A DNA stretch of 64,000 nucleotides. Origin: Solirhodobacter olei. Lineage in GTDB: Bacteria > Pseudomonadota > Alphaproteobacteria > Rhodobacterales > Rhodobacteraceae. Under the pieces are notes generated by a model. It had not been told where the DNA came from, made no database searches, and worked only from the letters and a program-made list of their open reading frames with translations. Both the position numbers and the translations under genes were made by a program. Of the stretch, positions 8,538-15,861 are shown in pieces. The first letter of the stretch is position 1; each line of letters opens with the position of its first letter. The stretch is taken from the NCBI RefSeq assembly GCF_004010155.1, contig NZ_RRYH01000003.1, positions 186,001 to 250,000 on the forward strand. The letters are read 5' to 3'.

Positions 8538-8981
8538 TCAGGCCGGATCGAAGCGCAGGATCCCCGCCACGCGCGGTCCCGCGCCGTCGTTGGGGTGGTT
8601 CACCCCGTCCATGACCTTGACCGCGTGGAAATCGAAGGGGCTGACGCCCGCGAGGCAGGCCGCGTTCACGCCCAGCTCGTTCGGGTTCGAGCGCCGCCTG
8701 TGATGGGTGTAGATCCCGCAGATCTTGCAGAAATGATGCTGAGCGGCGTGGGTGTTGAACGTGTAGAGCGTCAGGCTCTCGGCGCCCGATGTGATCTCCA
8801 GCCCGTCGAGGGGCGCGGAGACGGCGACGGCGCCGCGCATCCGGCAATAGGAGCAGGTGCAGCGCCGGGCGCTGGCGAGTCCGTCGCTGAGGCGGATACG
8901 GAACCGCACCGCCCCGCAGTGGCAGGCCCCGTCGAGGACCGCGGGGTCAGGGGCGGTGGCATCCTTGGGGGTGTCGGTCAT
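8538..8981 (-). CDS. GFA-family (CENP-V/Gfa) zinc protein
   Basis: A 147-aa protein of the GFA family, named for glutathione-dependent formaldehyde-activating enzyme. Zinc ligands are seen as GACHCGAVRF (Cys20, Cys22), a CTCSYCR cluster and HFCKICGIY. Members are small cytoplasmic proteins; most are not biochemically defined, so an S-hydroxymethylglutathione role cannot be assumed. I chose the start MTDTPKD (8981) because the upstream in-frame extension is low-complexity and Arg/Ala-rich. It is convergent with the ribE-coupled gene and divergent from ribB. Confidence 0.85.
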   Translation of the reverse strand: MTDTPKDATAPDPAVLDGACHCGAVRFRIRLSDGLASARRCTCSYCRMRGAVAVSAPLDGLEITSGAESLTLYTFNTHAAQHHFCKICGIYTHHRRRSNPNELGVNAACLAGVSPFDFHAVKVMDGVNHPNDGAGPRVAGILRFDPA

Positions 8982-9169
8982 GAGGCGGCTCCTTTGGTGC
9001 GGCCCGGCCCGCGCAGCGGCAGGCCCCGGGGGACCCTTCGGGTCTAGGCGCCGTCCCGCAGGGGCGCAAGGCCGCGCTCCTGCACAGCCCGTCTTCGCCC
9101 GCGCGCGCAACCCGCCTCTGGTCATCGCGTCCACCTTGCGCTAGGTGCTGCCCAGCAAAGGGTGAGACC

Positions 9170-10279
9170 ATGACCGACAACAGCAAATCCGACTACTCAG
9201 ACGCGATTTCCTCGGTCGAGGAGATCATCGAAGATGCCCGCAACGGGCGCATGTTCATCCTCATCGATCACGAGGACCGGGAGAACGAGGGCGACCTGGT
9301 CATCCCGGCCCAGATGTGTACGCCGGATGCGATCAATTTCATGGCCAAGCACGGCCGCGGGCTGATCTGTCTGGCGCTGGAGGCGGCGCGGCTCGACGCG
9401 CTCGGACTGCCGCTGATGAGCCCGAAGAACTCCTCGCGCCACGAGACCGCCTTCACCACCTCTATCGAGGCGCGCGAGGGGGTGACCACCGGCATCTCTG
9501 CCCAGGACCGGGCGCGCACCGTCTCGGTCGCCATCGACCCGAGCAAGGGCGCGCAGGATATCGCGACGCCCGGCCATGTCTTCCCGCTGCGGGCCCGCGA
9601 CGGCGGGGTTCTTGTCCGCGCCGGGCATACCGAGGCGGCGGTCGACATCTCCCGCCTCGCCGGGCTGAACCCTTCGGGCGTCATCTGCGAGGTGATGAAC
9701 GAGGACGGCACCATGGCGCGGCTGCCCGATCTGGTCGGTTTCGCGCAGATGCACGGGTTGAAGATCGGCACGATCTCGGACCTGATCGCCTATCGCCGCC
9801 GGCACGACAACTTGGTGAAGGTGACGCGCGAGAAGATCGTGCAATCCGAGTTCGGCGGCGAATGGCAGATGCGGATCTTCACAGACGATACCCAGGGGGC
9901 GGAGCATATCGCCCTGATCAAGGGCGATCTGAAGGGCGACGCGCCGGTGCTGGTGCGGATGCACACGCTCGACCCGCTGCTGGACGTGGTGGGTCTGGGA
10001 GGCGCGGGCCGCGCGACGGAGTTCGGACATGCCATGCAGCTGATCGCGAAGGAGGGCCGCGGCGCGCTGGTTCTGCTGCGCGACACCCATATGAAGATCG
10101 CGACTGAGGATGCCGTCTCGCCCCAGACATTGCGGCAATACGGGGTGGGGGCGCAGATCCTGACCTCGCTTGGGATTTCGCGGCTGGTTCTGCTGACGAA
10201 TTCGCCGACGCCGAAGGTGGTCGGGCTCGAGGCCTATGGCCTGTCGATCACCGGCACCCGACGCATTCCGATGGAGTGA
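9170..10279 (+). CDS. ribB: 3,4-dihydroxy-2-butanone-4-phosphate synthase with degenerate GTP cyclohydrolase II half
   Basis: A 369-aa RibBA-type fusion. The N-terminal half (about 15-212) is an intact DHBP synthase: DHEDRENEGDLV, SRHETAFTTSIEAREGVTTGIS, TPGHVFPLRARDGGVLVRAGHTEAAVDI. It converts ribulose 5-phosphate to the four-carbon precursor of lumazine. The C-terminal half aligns to GTP cyclohydrolase II by length and by GAQILTSLGI...LLTNSPTPKVVGLEAYGLSI, but the zinc segment expected as C-x-T-G-D...C-D-C reads MHTLDPLLDVVGLGGAGRATEFGHAM, with no cysteine. The second activity is therefore probably lost and a separate RibA must exist elsewhere. The stop is 3 bases before ribH. Confidence 0.92.
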   Translation: MTDNSKSDYSDAISSVEEIIEDARNGRMFILIDHEDRENEGDLVIPAQMCTPDAINFMAKHGRGLICLALEAARLDALGLPLMSPKNSSRHETAFTTSIEAREGVTTGISAQDRARTVSVAIDPSKGAQDIATPGHVFPLRARDGGVLVRAGHTEAAVDISRLAGLNPSGVICEVMNEDGTMARLPDLVGFAQMHGLKIGTISDLIAYRRRHDNLVKVTREKIVQSEFGGEWQMRIFTDDTQGAEHIALIKGDLKGDAPVLVRMHTLDPLLDVVGLGGAGRATEFGHAMQLIAKEGRGALVLLRDTHMKIATEDAVSPQTLRQYGVGAQILTSLGISRLVLLTNSPTPKVVGLEAYGLSITGTRRIPME

Positions 10280-10282
10280 GAG

Positions 10283-10822
10283 ATGGCCGGATCGGAAACC
10301 CATTACACCCTGCCGCTGCCGACGTTCGATACGCCGGTGAAGGTGCTTATCGTGGTGGCGCCCTACTACAAGGACATCGCCGATGACCTCGTCGCCGGGG
10401 CCCGTGCCACGCTGGAGGCGGCGGGCGCGAGCCATGAGACGATCGAGGTGCCGGGGGCGCTGGAAGTCCCCTCCGCGATCGCGATGGCAGAGCGGCTTTC
10501 GAATTTCGACGGCTATGTCGCGCTCGGCTGCGTGATCCGAGGCGAGACCACGCATTACGACACGGTCTGCAACGACTCGAGCCGCGCGCTGACGCTGCTC
10601 GGGCTGAACGGCGCCTGCATCGGAAACGGCATTCTGACGGTCGAGAACCGCCAACAGGCGGTCGTCCGGGCGGAACCGGCGGGCCAGAACAAGGGGGGTG
10701 GTGCCGCCGCGGCGGCGCTGCACCTGATCGCGATCGCGCGGCGCTGGTCCGGCGCGTCCAAGGGGATCGGCTTCCGCCCGTCGGAGACGATCCGGATTGC
10801 AGAGGACACCGACAAGGCATGA
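10283..10822 (+). CDS. ribH: 6,7-dimethyl-8-ribityllumazine synthase
   Basis: A 179-aa enzyme that condenses the RibB and RibD products to the direct riboflavin precursor, usually as an icosahedral or pentameric shell. Motifs: VKVLIVVAPYYKDIADDL, VPGALEVPSAI, GYVALGCVIRGETTHYDTVC with the catalytic His, and a C-terminal NKGGGAAAAALHLI. It lies 3 bases after ribB and overlaps nusB by 4 bases, forming a ribB-ribH-nusB unit, a widespread arrangement. Confidence 0.95.
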   Translation: MAGSETHYTLPLPTFDTPVKVLIVVAPYYKDIADDLVAGARATLEAAGASHETIEVPGALEVPSAIAMAERLSNFDGYVALGCVIRGETTHYDTVCNDSSRALTLLGLNGACIGNGILTVENRQQAVVRAEPAGQNKGGGAAAAALHLIAIARRWSGASKGIGFRPSETIRIAEDTDKA

Positions 10823-11283
10823 CTGGAAAGCCCGACAAGCGCCGCCGCAGGTCCGCGGCGCGGCTCTACGCCGTACAGGCGCTGTTCCAGATGGAGGTCT
10901 CCGGTCAGACGGTCGAGGCCGTCTCGAGCGAGTTCGAAACGCATCGCTTCGGTGCGATCTATGACGAGACCGAGATGGAAGAGGGCGACGTCGACCTCTT
11001 CCGCAAGCTCGTCGGCGACGCGGTGAACTGGCAGGCGCGGATCGACCAGTTGACCGATCGCGCGCTGGTGGCGAAATGGCCGATCGGGCGGATCGACCCG
11101 ACGCTGAGGGCGCTTTTCCGCGTGGCCGGGGCGGAACTGGTCGAATCCACAACGCCGCCTAAGGTTGTGATCACCGAATTCGTCGATATCGCCCGAGCCT
11201 TCTTTCCCGACGGGAAGGAGGCGAATTTCGTCAATGCGGTCCTGGACCACATGGCGCATGAGGTGCATCCCGAGGGGCTTTGA
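10819..11283 (+). CDS. nusB: transcription antitermination factor NusB
   Basis: A 154-aa all-helical protein that binds boxA RNA with NusE in rRNA antitermination. It shows RRRSAARLYAVQALFQMEVSG near the N-terminus (Arg-rich RNA-binding start) and the family C-terminus KVVITEFVDIARAFF..EANFVNAVLDHMAHE. The start overlaps the ribH stop (ATGA). An imperfect GGCGGCC/GGCCGCG hairpin without a T-tract follows about 30 bases downstream. Confidence 0.94.
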   Translation: MTGKPDKRRRRSAARLYAVQALFQMEVSGQTVEAVSSEFETHRFGAIYDETEMEEGDVDLFRKLVGDAVNWQARIDQLTDRALVAKWPIGRIDPTLRALFRVAGAELVESTTPPKVVITEFVDIARAFFPDGKEANFVNAVLDHMAHEVHPEGL

Positions 11284-11425
11284 CCGGTCTCCGGGCAAGC
11301 GCCAGGGCCGGGGGCGGCCATTGGCCGCGCCAATCACATTCCGGTTCCCATTCAACGCGAAGGCGCTATGCTTATCTGATGGAAGGCCGGGGCCATGACC
11401 CCCGTGCGCTGCGAGGAGCTTCTGA

Positions 11426-11746
11426 ATGCCCAAGCTGATCCGTCTCTACATCCGCCATGTTGCCATCGGTTGGGGGATCGCCGCGCTCTTCTGCGCGATG
11501 CTGATCTGGCTCAACGTCGCCGGGCTGCGGCATCTGGTGCTTGATACGGACATGGGCTGGGTGGCGGCGCTCGCGCTCTTCGTCTCGCACGGTGCCCTTT
11601 TCGCGGGTGCGCAATTCGGGATCGCGGTGATGCTGATGGCCGAGGAGAACGATGGTCCCCGTGGGGGCCGCCGCGAGCGCGCCGCGCGGGCCCATCTGCC
11701 CGTCGCGATCCCGGTCGAGAACCGACCGGCGCAGCGCCGCCGCTGA
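11426..11746 (+). CDS. small two-helix membrane protein
   Basis: A 106-aa protein with two predicted membrane helices (about 13-33 and 43-68: VAIGWGIAALFCAMLIWLNV and the segment WVAALALFVSHGALFAGAQF), followed by an Arg/Pro-rich cytoplasmic-like tail. I do not recognise a family name. It is likely monocistronic, between nusB and the structured intergenic region. Confidence 0.65.
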   Translation: MPKLIRLYIRHVAIGWGIAALFCAMLIWLNVAGLRHLVLDTDMGWVAALALFVSHGALFAGAQFGIAVMLMAEENDGPRGGRRERAARAHLPVAIPVENRPAQRRR

Positions 11747-11814
11747 ACCGACGGCGCGGATCGACCCGGCAGAGACCTGTCGCCGACGGCCTGCATCGCG
11801 GGCCGTCTTCAATT

Positions 11815-12045
11815 GTGGGGAGCGGATCGGGGCACCTGCTCCTTCCAGGAGGGGCGGTGGGTGGCGGGAACCGCGGCAACCGTGCGGGCGTGAATTTCCC
11901 GAGAGCCTGGATTACCAGGTGGGCGCCAGATACCAAGACCACGGTCTTGGCAGAGCCAGCTCCCTCGGAAGTGCTTATCGGCCACTGGAAAAGGGCCCGT
12001 CACGTATCGGGCAGAAGCCCGCCAGCGCGAAAGATAGTGTGCCGC
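11815..12045 (+). ncRNA. candidate structured RNA, possibly 6S-like
   Basis: The 371-bp gap before mmcB contains no convincing reading frame but several close-packed hairpins: CTCCT-TCC-AGGAG, CCTGG-ATTA-CCAGG, CCAAGACC-AC-GGTCTTGG (8 perfect pairs), GCCCG-N8-CGGGC and GGGC-AGAA-GCCC. CCGAG and CTCGG, about 70 bases apart, can close the central pair of hairpins. The apical part (ATACCAAGACC..GGTCTTGGC) resembles the ATACCA-hairpin-TGGC apex of 6S RNA. SRP RNA, tmRNA and RNase P signature boxes are absent. Ends, strand and identity are uncertain. Confidence 0.4.
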
Positions 12046-12091
12046 ACCGGGGCCGGCAAGGGGGCAGGGCGCAGGCGCAGGCTGGACTTTT

Positions 12092-12106
12092 GTTCACCTC
12101 TTGTTC
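12092..12106 (+). promoter_or_regulatory. LexA (SOS) box
   Basis: GTTC, seven bases, GTTC: an exact match to the direct-repeat SOS box of alphaproteobacteria. It lies 11 bases upstream of the mmcB start codon, where bound LexA would block transcription or initiation. Confidence 0.85.
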
Positions 12107-12117
12107 ATATTCCGCTC

Positions 12118-12585
12118 ATGCCCGACGATCTTGCCCCCGGACAACTCCTCGCCCGCGGCGTCTGCCGCCACCTGCTGAGCCATAACTTCGTCTCGGTGGT
12201 CGAACTGGTGCCGGCTTCGGGGCTGCGCGTCGACGTAATGGCGGTGGGGCCGAAGGGCGAGATCTGGGTCGTGGAATGCAAGTCGAGCCGGGCCGATTAC
12301 ATGTCGGATCACAAGTGGCAGGGCTACCTCGAGTTCTGCGACAGGTTTTTCTGGGCCGTGGATGCCGATTTCCCGACTGAGCTTCTGCCCGACGACAGCG
12401 GCCTGATCATCGCCGACGGCTATGATGCGGAGATCCTTCGGATCGGGCCGGAGGCAAAGCTCGCCCCGGCGCGCCGGAAGGCGATGATGCAGAAATTCGC
12501 CCGTCATGCGGCCCTGCGGCTGCAGGCCTTGCGCGATCCGCGGCTCGTCGGGCTGATCGGCGAAGTCGAGGCGGAGGAGGATTGA
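12118..12585 (+). CDS. mmcB: MmcB-family DNA repair protein
   Basis: A 155-aa putative nuclease-like DNA repair protein. The core DVMAVGPKGEIWVVECKSSRADYMSDHKW resembles the D-(x)n-E-x-K site of the restriction-endonuclease fold (Asp, Glu, then Lys in VECKSS). MmcB was described in alphaproteobacteria as a damage-inducible gene. An exact LexA box just upstream supports SOS control here. I set the start at 12118 because a short AT-rich promoter-like segment with the LexA box immediately precedes it; the longer frame would run through the structured RNA region. Confidence 0.85.
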   Translation: MPDDLAPGQLLARGVCRHLLSHNFVSVVELVPASGLRVDVMAVGPKGEIWVVECKSSRADYMSDHKWQGYLEFCDRFFWAVDADFPTELLPDDSGLIIADGYDAEILRIGPEAKLAPARRKAMMQKFARHAALRLQALRDPRLVGLIGEVEAEED

Positions 12586-12657
12586 GCCTTACCCGTCCGC
12601 CCGTCCTGGTGGCGTCTTTTCTGGTGAGGCGGGCGGGGGGATGGGCCCAGGCGCGGC

Positions 12658-13095
12658 TCAGGGGCGCTTGAGGCGGATCACCACGTCGACGCGGGAGATC
12701 TCGGTACCCTCGGGTGCTTCGGGCAGGCCGACGAGGCGCAGGCTATCGCCAGGCGCATCGGTCAGGGCGTGGCTGTCTTCCCAGTAGTAATGCGGGTGAT
12801 CCTCGACCCGCGTGTCGAAATAGCTGCGGGTGCCGTCGACGGTGATCTCGGCCAGAAGGCCCGCGTCGCAGAAGGCGCGCAGCGTGTTGTAGACGGTGGC
12901 GAGCGACACCCGTTCGCCGGCCTCGCAGGCCGCGGTGAAGAGGCTTTCCGCCGTCGCATGCCGGTTCATGCCGTCGCCGACCAAAAGCGCAGCCAGAGCG
13001 AGCCGCTGGCGCGTCGGCCTCAGCCCGGCGCGGTCGAGCCAGCGCCGGCCGACCGTAAGCGCCGCGGGAACGACGGGGGAGAGTTCATCCTGCAT
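12658..13095 (-). CDS. irr: iron response regulator Irr (Fur family)
   Basis: A 145-aa winged-helix regulator. Seen: LDRAGLRPTRQRLALAALLV (Fur-type N-terminal helix), HATAESLFTAACEAGERVSLATVYNTLRAFCDAGLLAEI (recognition region), and a His-containing DHPHYYWEDSHAL segment, like the heme/histidine region of Irr and lacking the CxxC zinc motifs of typical Fur. In alphaproteobacteria Irr controls heme and iron genes when iron is low. Position next to fabA is an arrangement I recall for Rhodobacterales irr. The start MQDELSP (13095) is preferred over a longer in-frame version that would cover the promoter palindrome. Confidence 0.85.
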   Translation of the reverse strand: MQDELSPVVPAALTVGRRWLDRAGLRPTRQRLALAALLVGDGMNRHATAESLFTAACEAGERVSLATVYNTLRAFCDAGLLAEITVDGTRSYFDTRVEDHPHYYWEDSHALTDAPGDSLRLVGLPEAPEGTEISRVDVVIRLKRP

Positions 13096-13122
13096 GGGCC
13101 CAATATAGAAGGCCGCAGTGAG

Positions 13123-13140
13123 GGTTTTCAAACGAAAACC
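13123..13140. promoter_or_regulatory. perfect palindrome between irr and fabA
   Basis: GGTTTTC-AAAC-GAAAACC, a perfect 7-bp inverted repeat, lies 28 bases upstream of the irr start and in the divergent gap with fabA. It is a plausible operator for irr autoregulation or for control of both genes. It does not closely match the ICE/Irr box I know (TTTAGAA-N3-TTCTAAA). Confidence 0.45.
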
Positions 13141-13262
13141 TGCGGGCGGCAAAGCTGCGGCGATTGCGACGGCAGGGCTTCGCGCCCTTGCCAGTGCTCG
13201 GACCCGGGTGATAGAGGATCAGCAAGGATGTTACAAACAGGATAGACGGGGGAAGGGGCCGT

Positions 13263-13769
13263 ATGGCGGTGTATCCGACGCGCTTTGAAAAGGAAGATCT
13301 TCTGGCCTGTGCGCGCGGAGAGCTGTTCGGGCCCGGCAATGCCCAGCTTCCGCTGCCGCCGATGCTGATGATGGACCGGATCACCGACATCTCGGCTGAC
13401 GGCGGGCTGCACGGCAAGGGCCATGTCGTGGCCGAGTTCGACATCACTCCCGACCTTTGGTTCTTCGAATGCCATTTTCCCGGCAACCCGGTGATGCCGG
13501 GTTGCCTCGGGCTGGACGGGCTCTGGCAGCTCACCGGTTTCAACCTCGGCTGGCGCGGCTGGCAGGGGCAGGGTTTCGCGCTCGGCGTCGGCGAGGTGAA
13601 GCTGACCGGCATGGTCCGACCGGACCGCAAGATGATCACCTATTATGTCGACTTCACCCGGGTCATCGACCGGCGGCTGAAGATGGGCGTCGCCGATGGC
13701 CGGGTTGTGGCTGATGGCGAGGAGATATACGTGGTCAAGGACATGAAGGTCGGCCTCGCGGTCGCCTGA
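13263..13769 (+). CDS. fabA: 3-hydroxydecanoyl-ACP dehydratase/isomerase FabA
   Basis: A 168-aa hot-dog-fold enzyme that dehydrates 3-hydroxydecanoyl-ACP and isomerises the product to cis-3-decenoyl-ACP, the entry point of anaerobic unsaturated fatty acid synthesis. Motifs: [36 protein letters not shown] with the catalytic His and Asp, and the C-terminal [11 protein letters not shown]-like end. Length matches the family. It is followed 22 bases later by fabB, its functional partner. Confidence 0.96.
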   Translation: MAVYPTRFEKEDLLACARGELFGPGNAQLPLPPMLMMDRITDISADGGLHGKGHVVAEFDITPDLWFFECHFPGNPVMPGCLGLDGLWQLTGFNLGWRGWQGQGFALGVGEVKLTGMVRPDRKMITYYVDFTRVIDRRLKMGVADGRVVADGEEIYVVKDMKVGLAVA

Positions 13770-13791
13770 CCCACGCCTTTAGGAGAGCCCC

Positions 13792-15021
13792 ATGCGTCGC
13801 GTCGTCGTCACCGGGATCGGGATCATCTCGCCCATCGGCAACAATTCCGCCGAGGTCGAGGCCAGCCTGCGCGCCGGCCGGTCCGGCATCGTCTTCGCCG
13901 AGGATTATGCCGAACACGGCTTCCGCAGCCAGGTGAAGGGCCAGCCGCAGATCGTGCTGGAGGACCATATCGACAAGCGCAACCTGCGCTTCATGGGGCC
14001 GGGCGCGGCCTACAACTTCCTGGCCATGGAGCAGGCGATCGCCGATGCCGGGCTGGAGGAGACCGACGTTTCCAACGAGCGCACCGGCCTTGTCATGGGT
14101 TCCGGCGGGCCCTCGACCTCGAACTTCTTCAAGGCCTTCGAGACGGTGATCGAGAAGGGCAGCCCGAAGCGGATGGGGCCGTTCATGGTCACACGCTGCA
14201 TGTCCTCGACCAACTCGGCCTGCCTTGCCACGCCCTTCAAGATCAAGGGCGTGAACTATTCCATCACCTCGGCCTGTTCGACCTCGGCGCATTGCATCGG
14301 CAATGGCGTGGAACAGATCCAGATGGGCAAGCAGGACATCGTCTTTGCCGGCGGCGGGGAAGAACTGGACTGGACGCTCTCCTGCCTCTTCGATGCGATG
14401 GGCGCAATGAGCTCCAAGTACAACGACACCCCTGCCACCGCCTCGCGCCCCTATGACGCGACGCGCGACGGCTTCGTCATCGCCGGCGGGGCCGGCGTGG
14501 TGGTGCTGGAGGAATTGTCCCACGCGCTGGCGCGCGGCGCCAAGATCTATGGCGAGGTCACGGGCTACGGCGCCACCTCGGACGGTTACGACATGGTCGC
14601 GCCCTCGGGCGAGGGTGGCGAGCGGGCGATGCGGGTGGCTTTGGCGAGCCTGCCCGAAGGCCGCCGCATCGACTATATCAACGCGCATGGCACCTCGACC
14701 CCCGTGGGCGACATCGGCGAGGTGGAGGCGATCCGCCGCGTCTTCGGCATGGGCTCGACCCCGCCGATCGCCTCGACCAAGTCGCTGACGGGCCATTCCC
14801 TGGGCGCAACCGGGGTCCATGAGGCGATCTACTCGCTCCTGATGATGAACGGCGATTTCATCGCCGCCTCTGCCAACGTCACGGAGCTCGACCCGGCGCT
14901 GAAGCCGGAGGAGATCGTGACGAGCCTTCGCGAGGGCGTGGCGCTCGACTCGGTCCTGTCGAACAGCTTCGGCTTCGGCGGCACCAATGCCACGCTGGTC
15001 TTCAGCAAGTACCAGGGCTGA
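13792..15021 (+). CDS. fabB: beta-ketoacyl-ACP synthase I FabB
   Basis: A 409-aa condensing enzyme of the KAS I type, elongating the cis-unsaturated acyl-ACP made by FabA. The Cys-His-His triad is visible: [24 protein letters not shown] and [13 protein letters not shown]; the C-terminal [15 protein letters not shown] glycine loop is also present. It has an AGGAG before the ATG. It is in an operon with fabA upstream and fabI 16 bases downstream. Confidence 0.96.
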   Translation: MRRVVVTGIGIISPIGNNSAEVEASLRAGRSGIVFAEDYAEHGFRSQVKGQPQIVLEDHIDKRNLRFMGPGAAYNFLAMEQAIADAGLEETDVSNERTGLVMGSGGPSTSNFFKAFETVIEKGSPKRMGPFMVTRCMSSTNSACLATPFKIKGVNYSITSACSTSAHCIGNGVEQIQMGKQDIVFAGGGEELDWTLSCLFDAMGAMSSKYNDTPATASRPYDATRDGFVIAGGAGVVVLEELSHALARGAKIYGEVTGYGATSDGYDMVAPSGEGGERAMRVALASLPEGRRIDYINAHGTSTPVGDIGEVEAIRRVFGMGSTPPIASTKSLTGHSLGATGVHEAIYSLLMMNGDFIAASANVTELDPALKPEEIVTSLREGVALDSVLSNSFGFGGTNATLVFSKYQG

Positions 15022-15037
15022 GGGGGAGGGCGCCGGA

Positions 15038-15826
15038 ATGGCCGATCTTATGAAAGGCAAGCGGGGCCTGATCATGGGGGTCGCCAATGACCGCTCGATC
15101 GCCTGGGGTATCGCCAAGGCGATGGCCGCGGAGGGGGCGGAGCTGGCTTTCTCCTACCAGGGTGAGGCCTTCGGCAAGCGGGTGGAGCCCCTTGCGGCCT
15201 CGCTCGGCTCGTCGCTTCTGGTCGATGTCGACGTGATGGACGATGCCTCGCTCGACGCCTGTTTCGCGCGGCTGAAGGCGGCATGGGGCACGCTCGACTT
15301 CGTCGTCCACGCCATCGCGTTCTCTGACAAGCACGAGCTGACCGGCCGGTTCATCAATACCAGCCGCGAGAACTTCAAGACCTCGCTCTCGATCTCCTGC
15401 TACAGCTTCATCGACGTGGCCCGCCGCGCGGCGGAGCTGATGCCCGAGGGCGGCACGCTGATCACGCTGACCTTCCAGGGCTCGAACCGGGTGACGCCGA
15501 ATTACAACGTCATGGGGGTCGCCAAGGCGGCGCTGGAATCGACGGTTCGGTATCTCGCCAACGACCTGGGCCCGCAGAAGATCCGCGTCAACGCGATCTC
15601 TCCCGGCCCGATGAAGACGCTGGCCGGCGCCGCGATCGGTGGCGCGCGTGCCACCTTCCGCCACACCGAGGCGAACGCGCCCCTGCGCGTCAACGCGACG
15701 CTGGAGACGGTAGGCGGCACGGCGGTCTACCTCGCCTCCGACTACGGGGCCTGCACCTCGGGCGAGATCGTGCGCGTCGACGGCGGCTACCACGTCCTCG
15801 GCATGCCGCAGGCGGAGCACCTCTGA
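15038..15826 (+). CDS. fabI: enoyl-ACP reductase FabI with Phe at position 146
   Basis: A 262-aa NADH-dependent enoyl-ACP reductase that finishes each elongation cycle. Seen: the nucleotide-binding GLIMGVANDRSIAWGIAKA, the conserved PNYNVMGVAKAALE with Tyr156 and Lys163 (same numbering as the E. coli enzyme) and NAISPGPMKTLA. In E. coli residue 146 is Tyr; here it is Phe146 in TLTFQGSNRVTPN, next to an unusual Gln147. The start at 15038 is chosen because the protein begins MADLMKGKRGLIMG, the family N-terminus; an alternative is the ATG at 15050. Confidence 0.93.
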   Translation: MADLMKGKRGLIMGVANDRSIAWGIAKAMAAEGAELAFSYQGEAFGKRVEPLAASLGSSLLVDVDVMDDASLDACFARLKAAWGTLDFVVHAIAFSDKHELTGRFINTSRENFKTSLSISCYSFIDVARRAAELMPEGGTLITLTFQGSNRVTPNYNVMGVAKAALESTVRYLANDLGPQKIRVNAISPGPMKTLAGAAIGGARATFRHTEANAPLRVNATLETVGGTAVYLASDYGACTSGEIVRVDGGYHVLGMPQAEHL

Positions 15827-15861
15827 GCGATGCCTGCCCGGGGCCTCGCTGTGGCGCCGGG

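Noticed and set aside
9197-11152. A 651-aa minus-strand frame across ribB, ribH and nusB
   Set aside because: Its product is Arg/His/Gln-rich without any motif, while the plus strand encodes three complete known enzymes.
11815-12045. SRP RNA, tmRNA or RNase P RNA
   Set aside because: The SRP GGTCCGGAAGGAAGCAGCC-type core, the tmRNA tag frame and the RNase P GAGGAAAGTC box are all missing, so only a 6S-like or unknown RNA remains possible.
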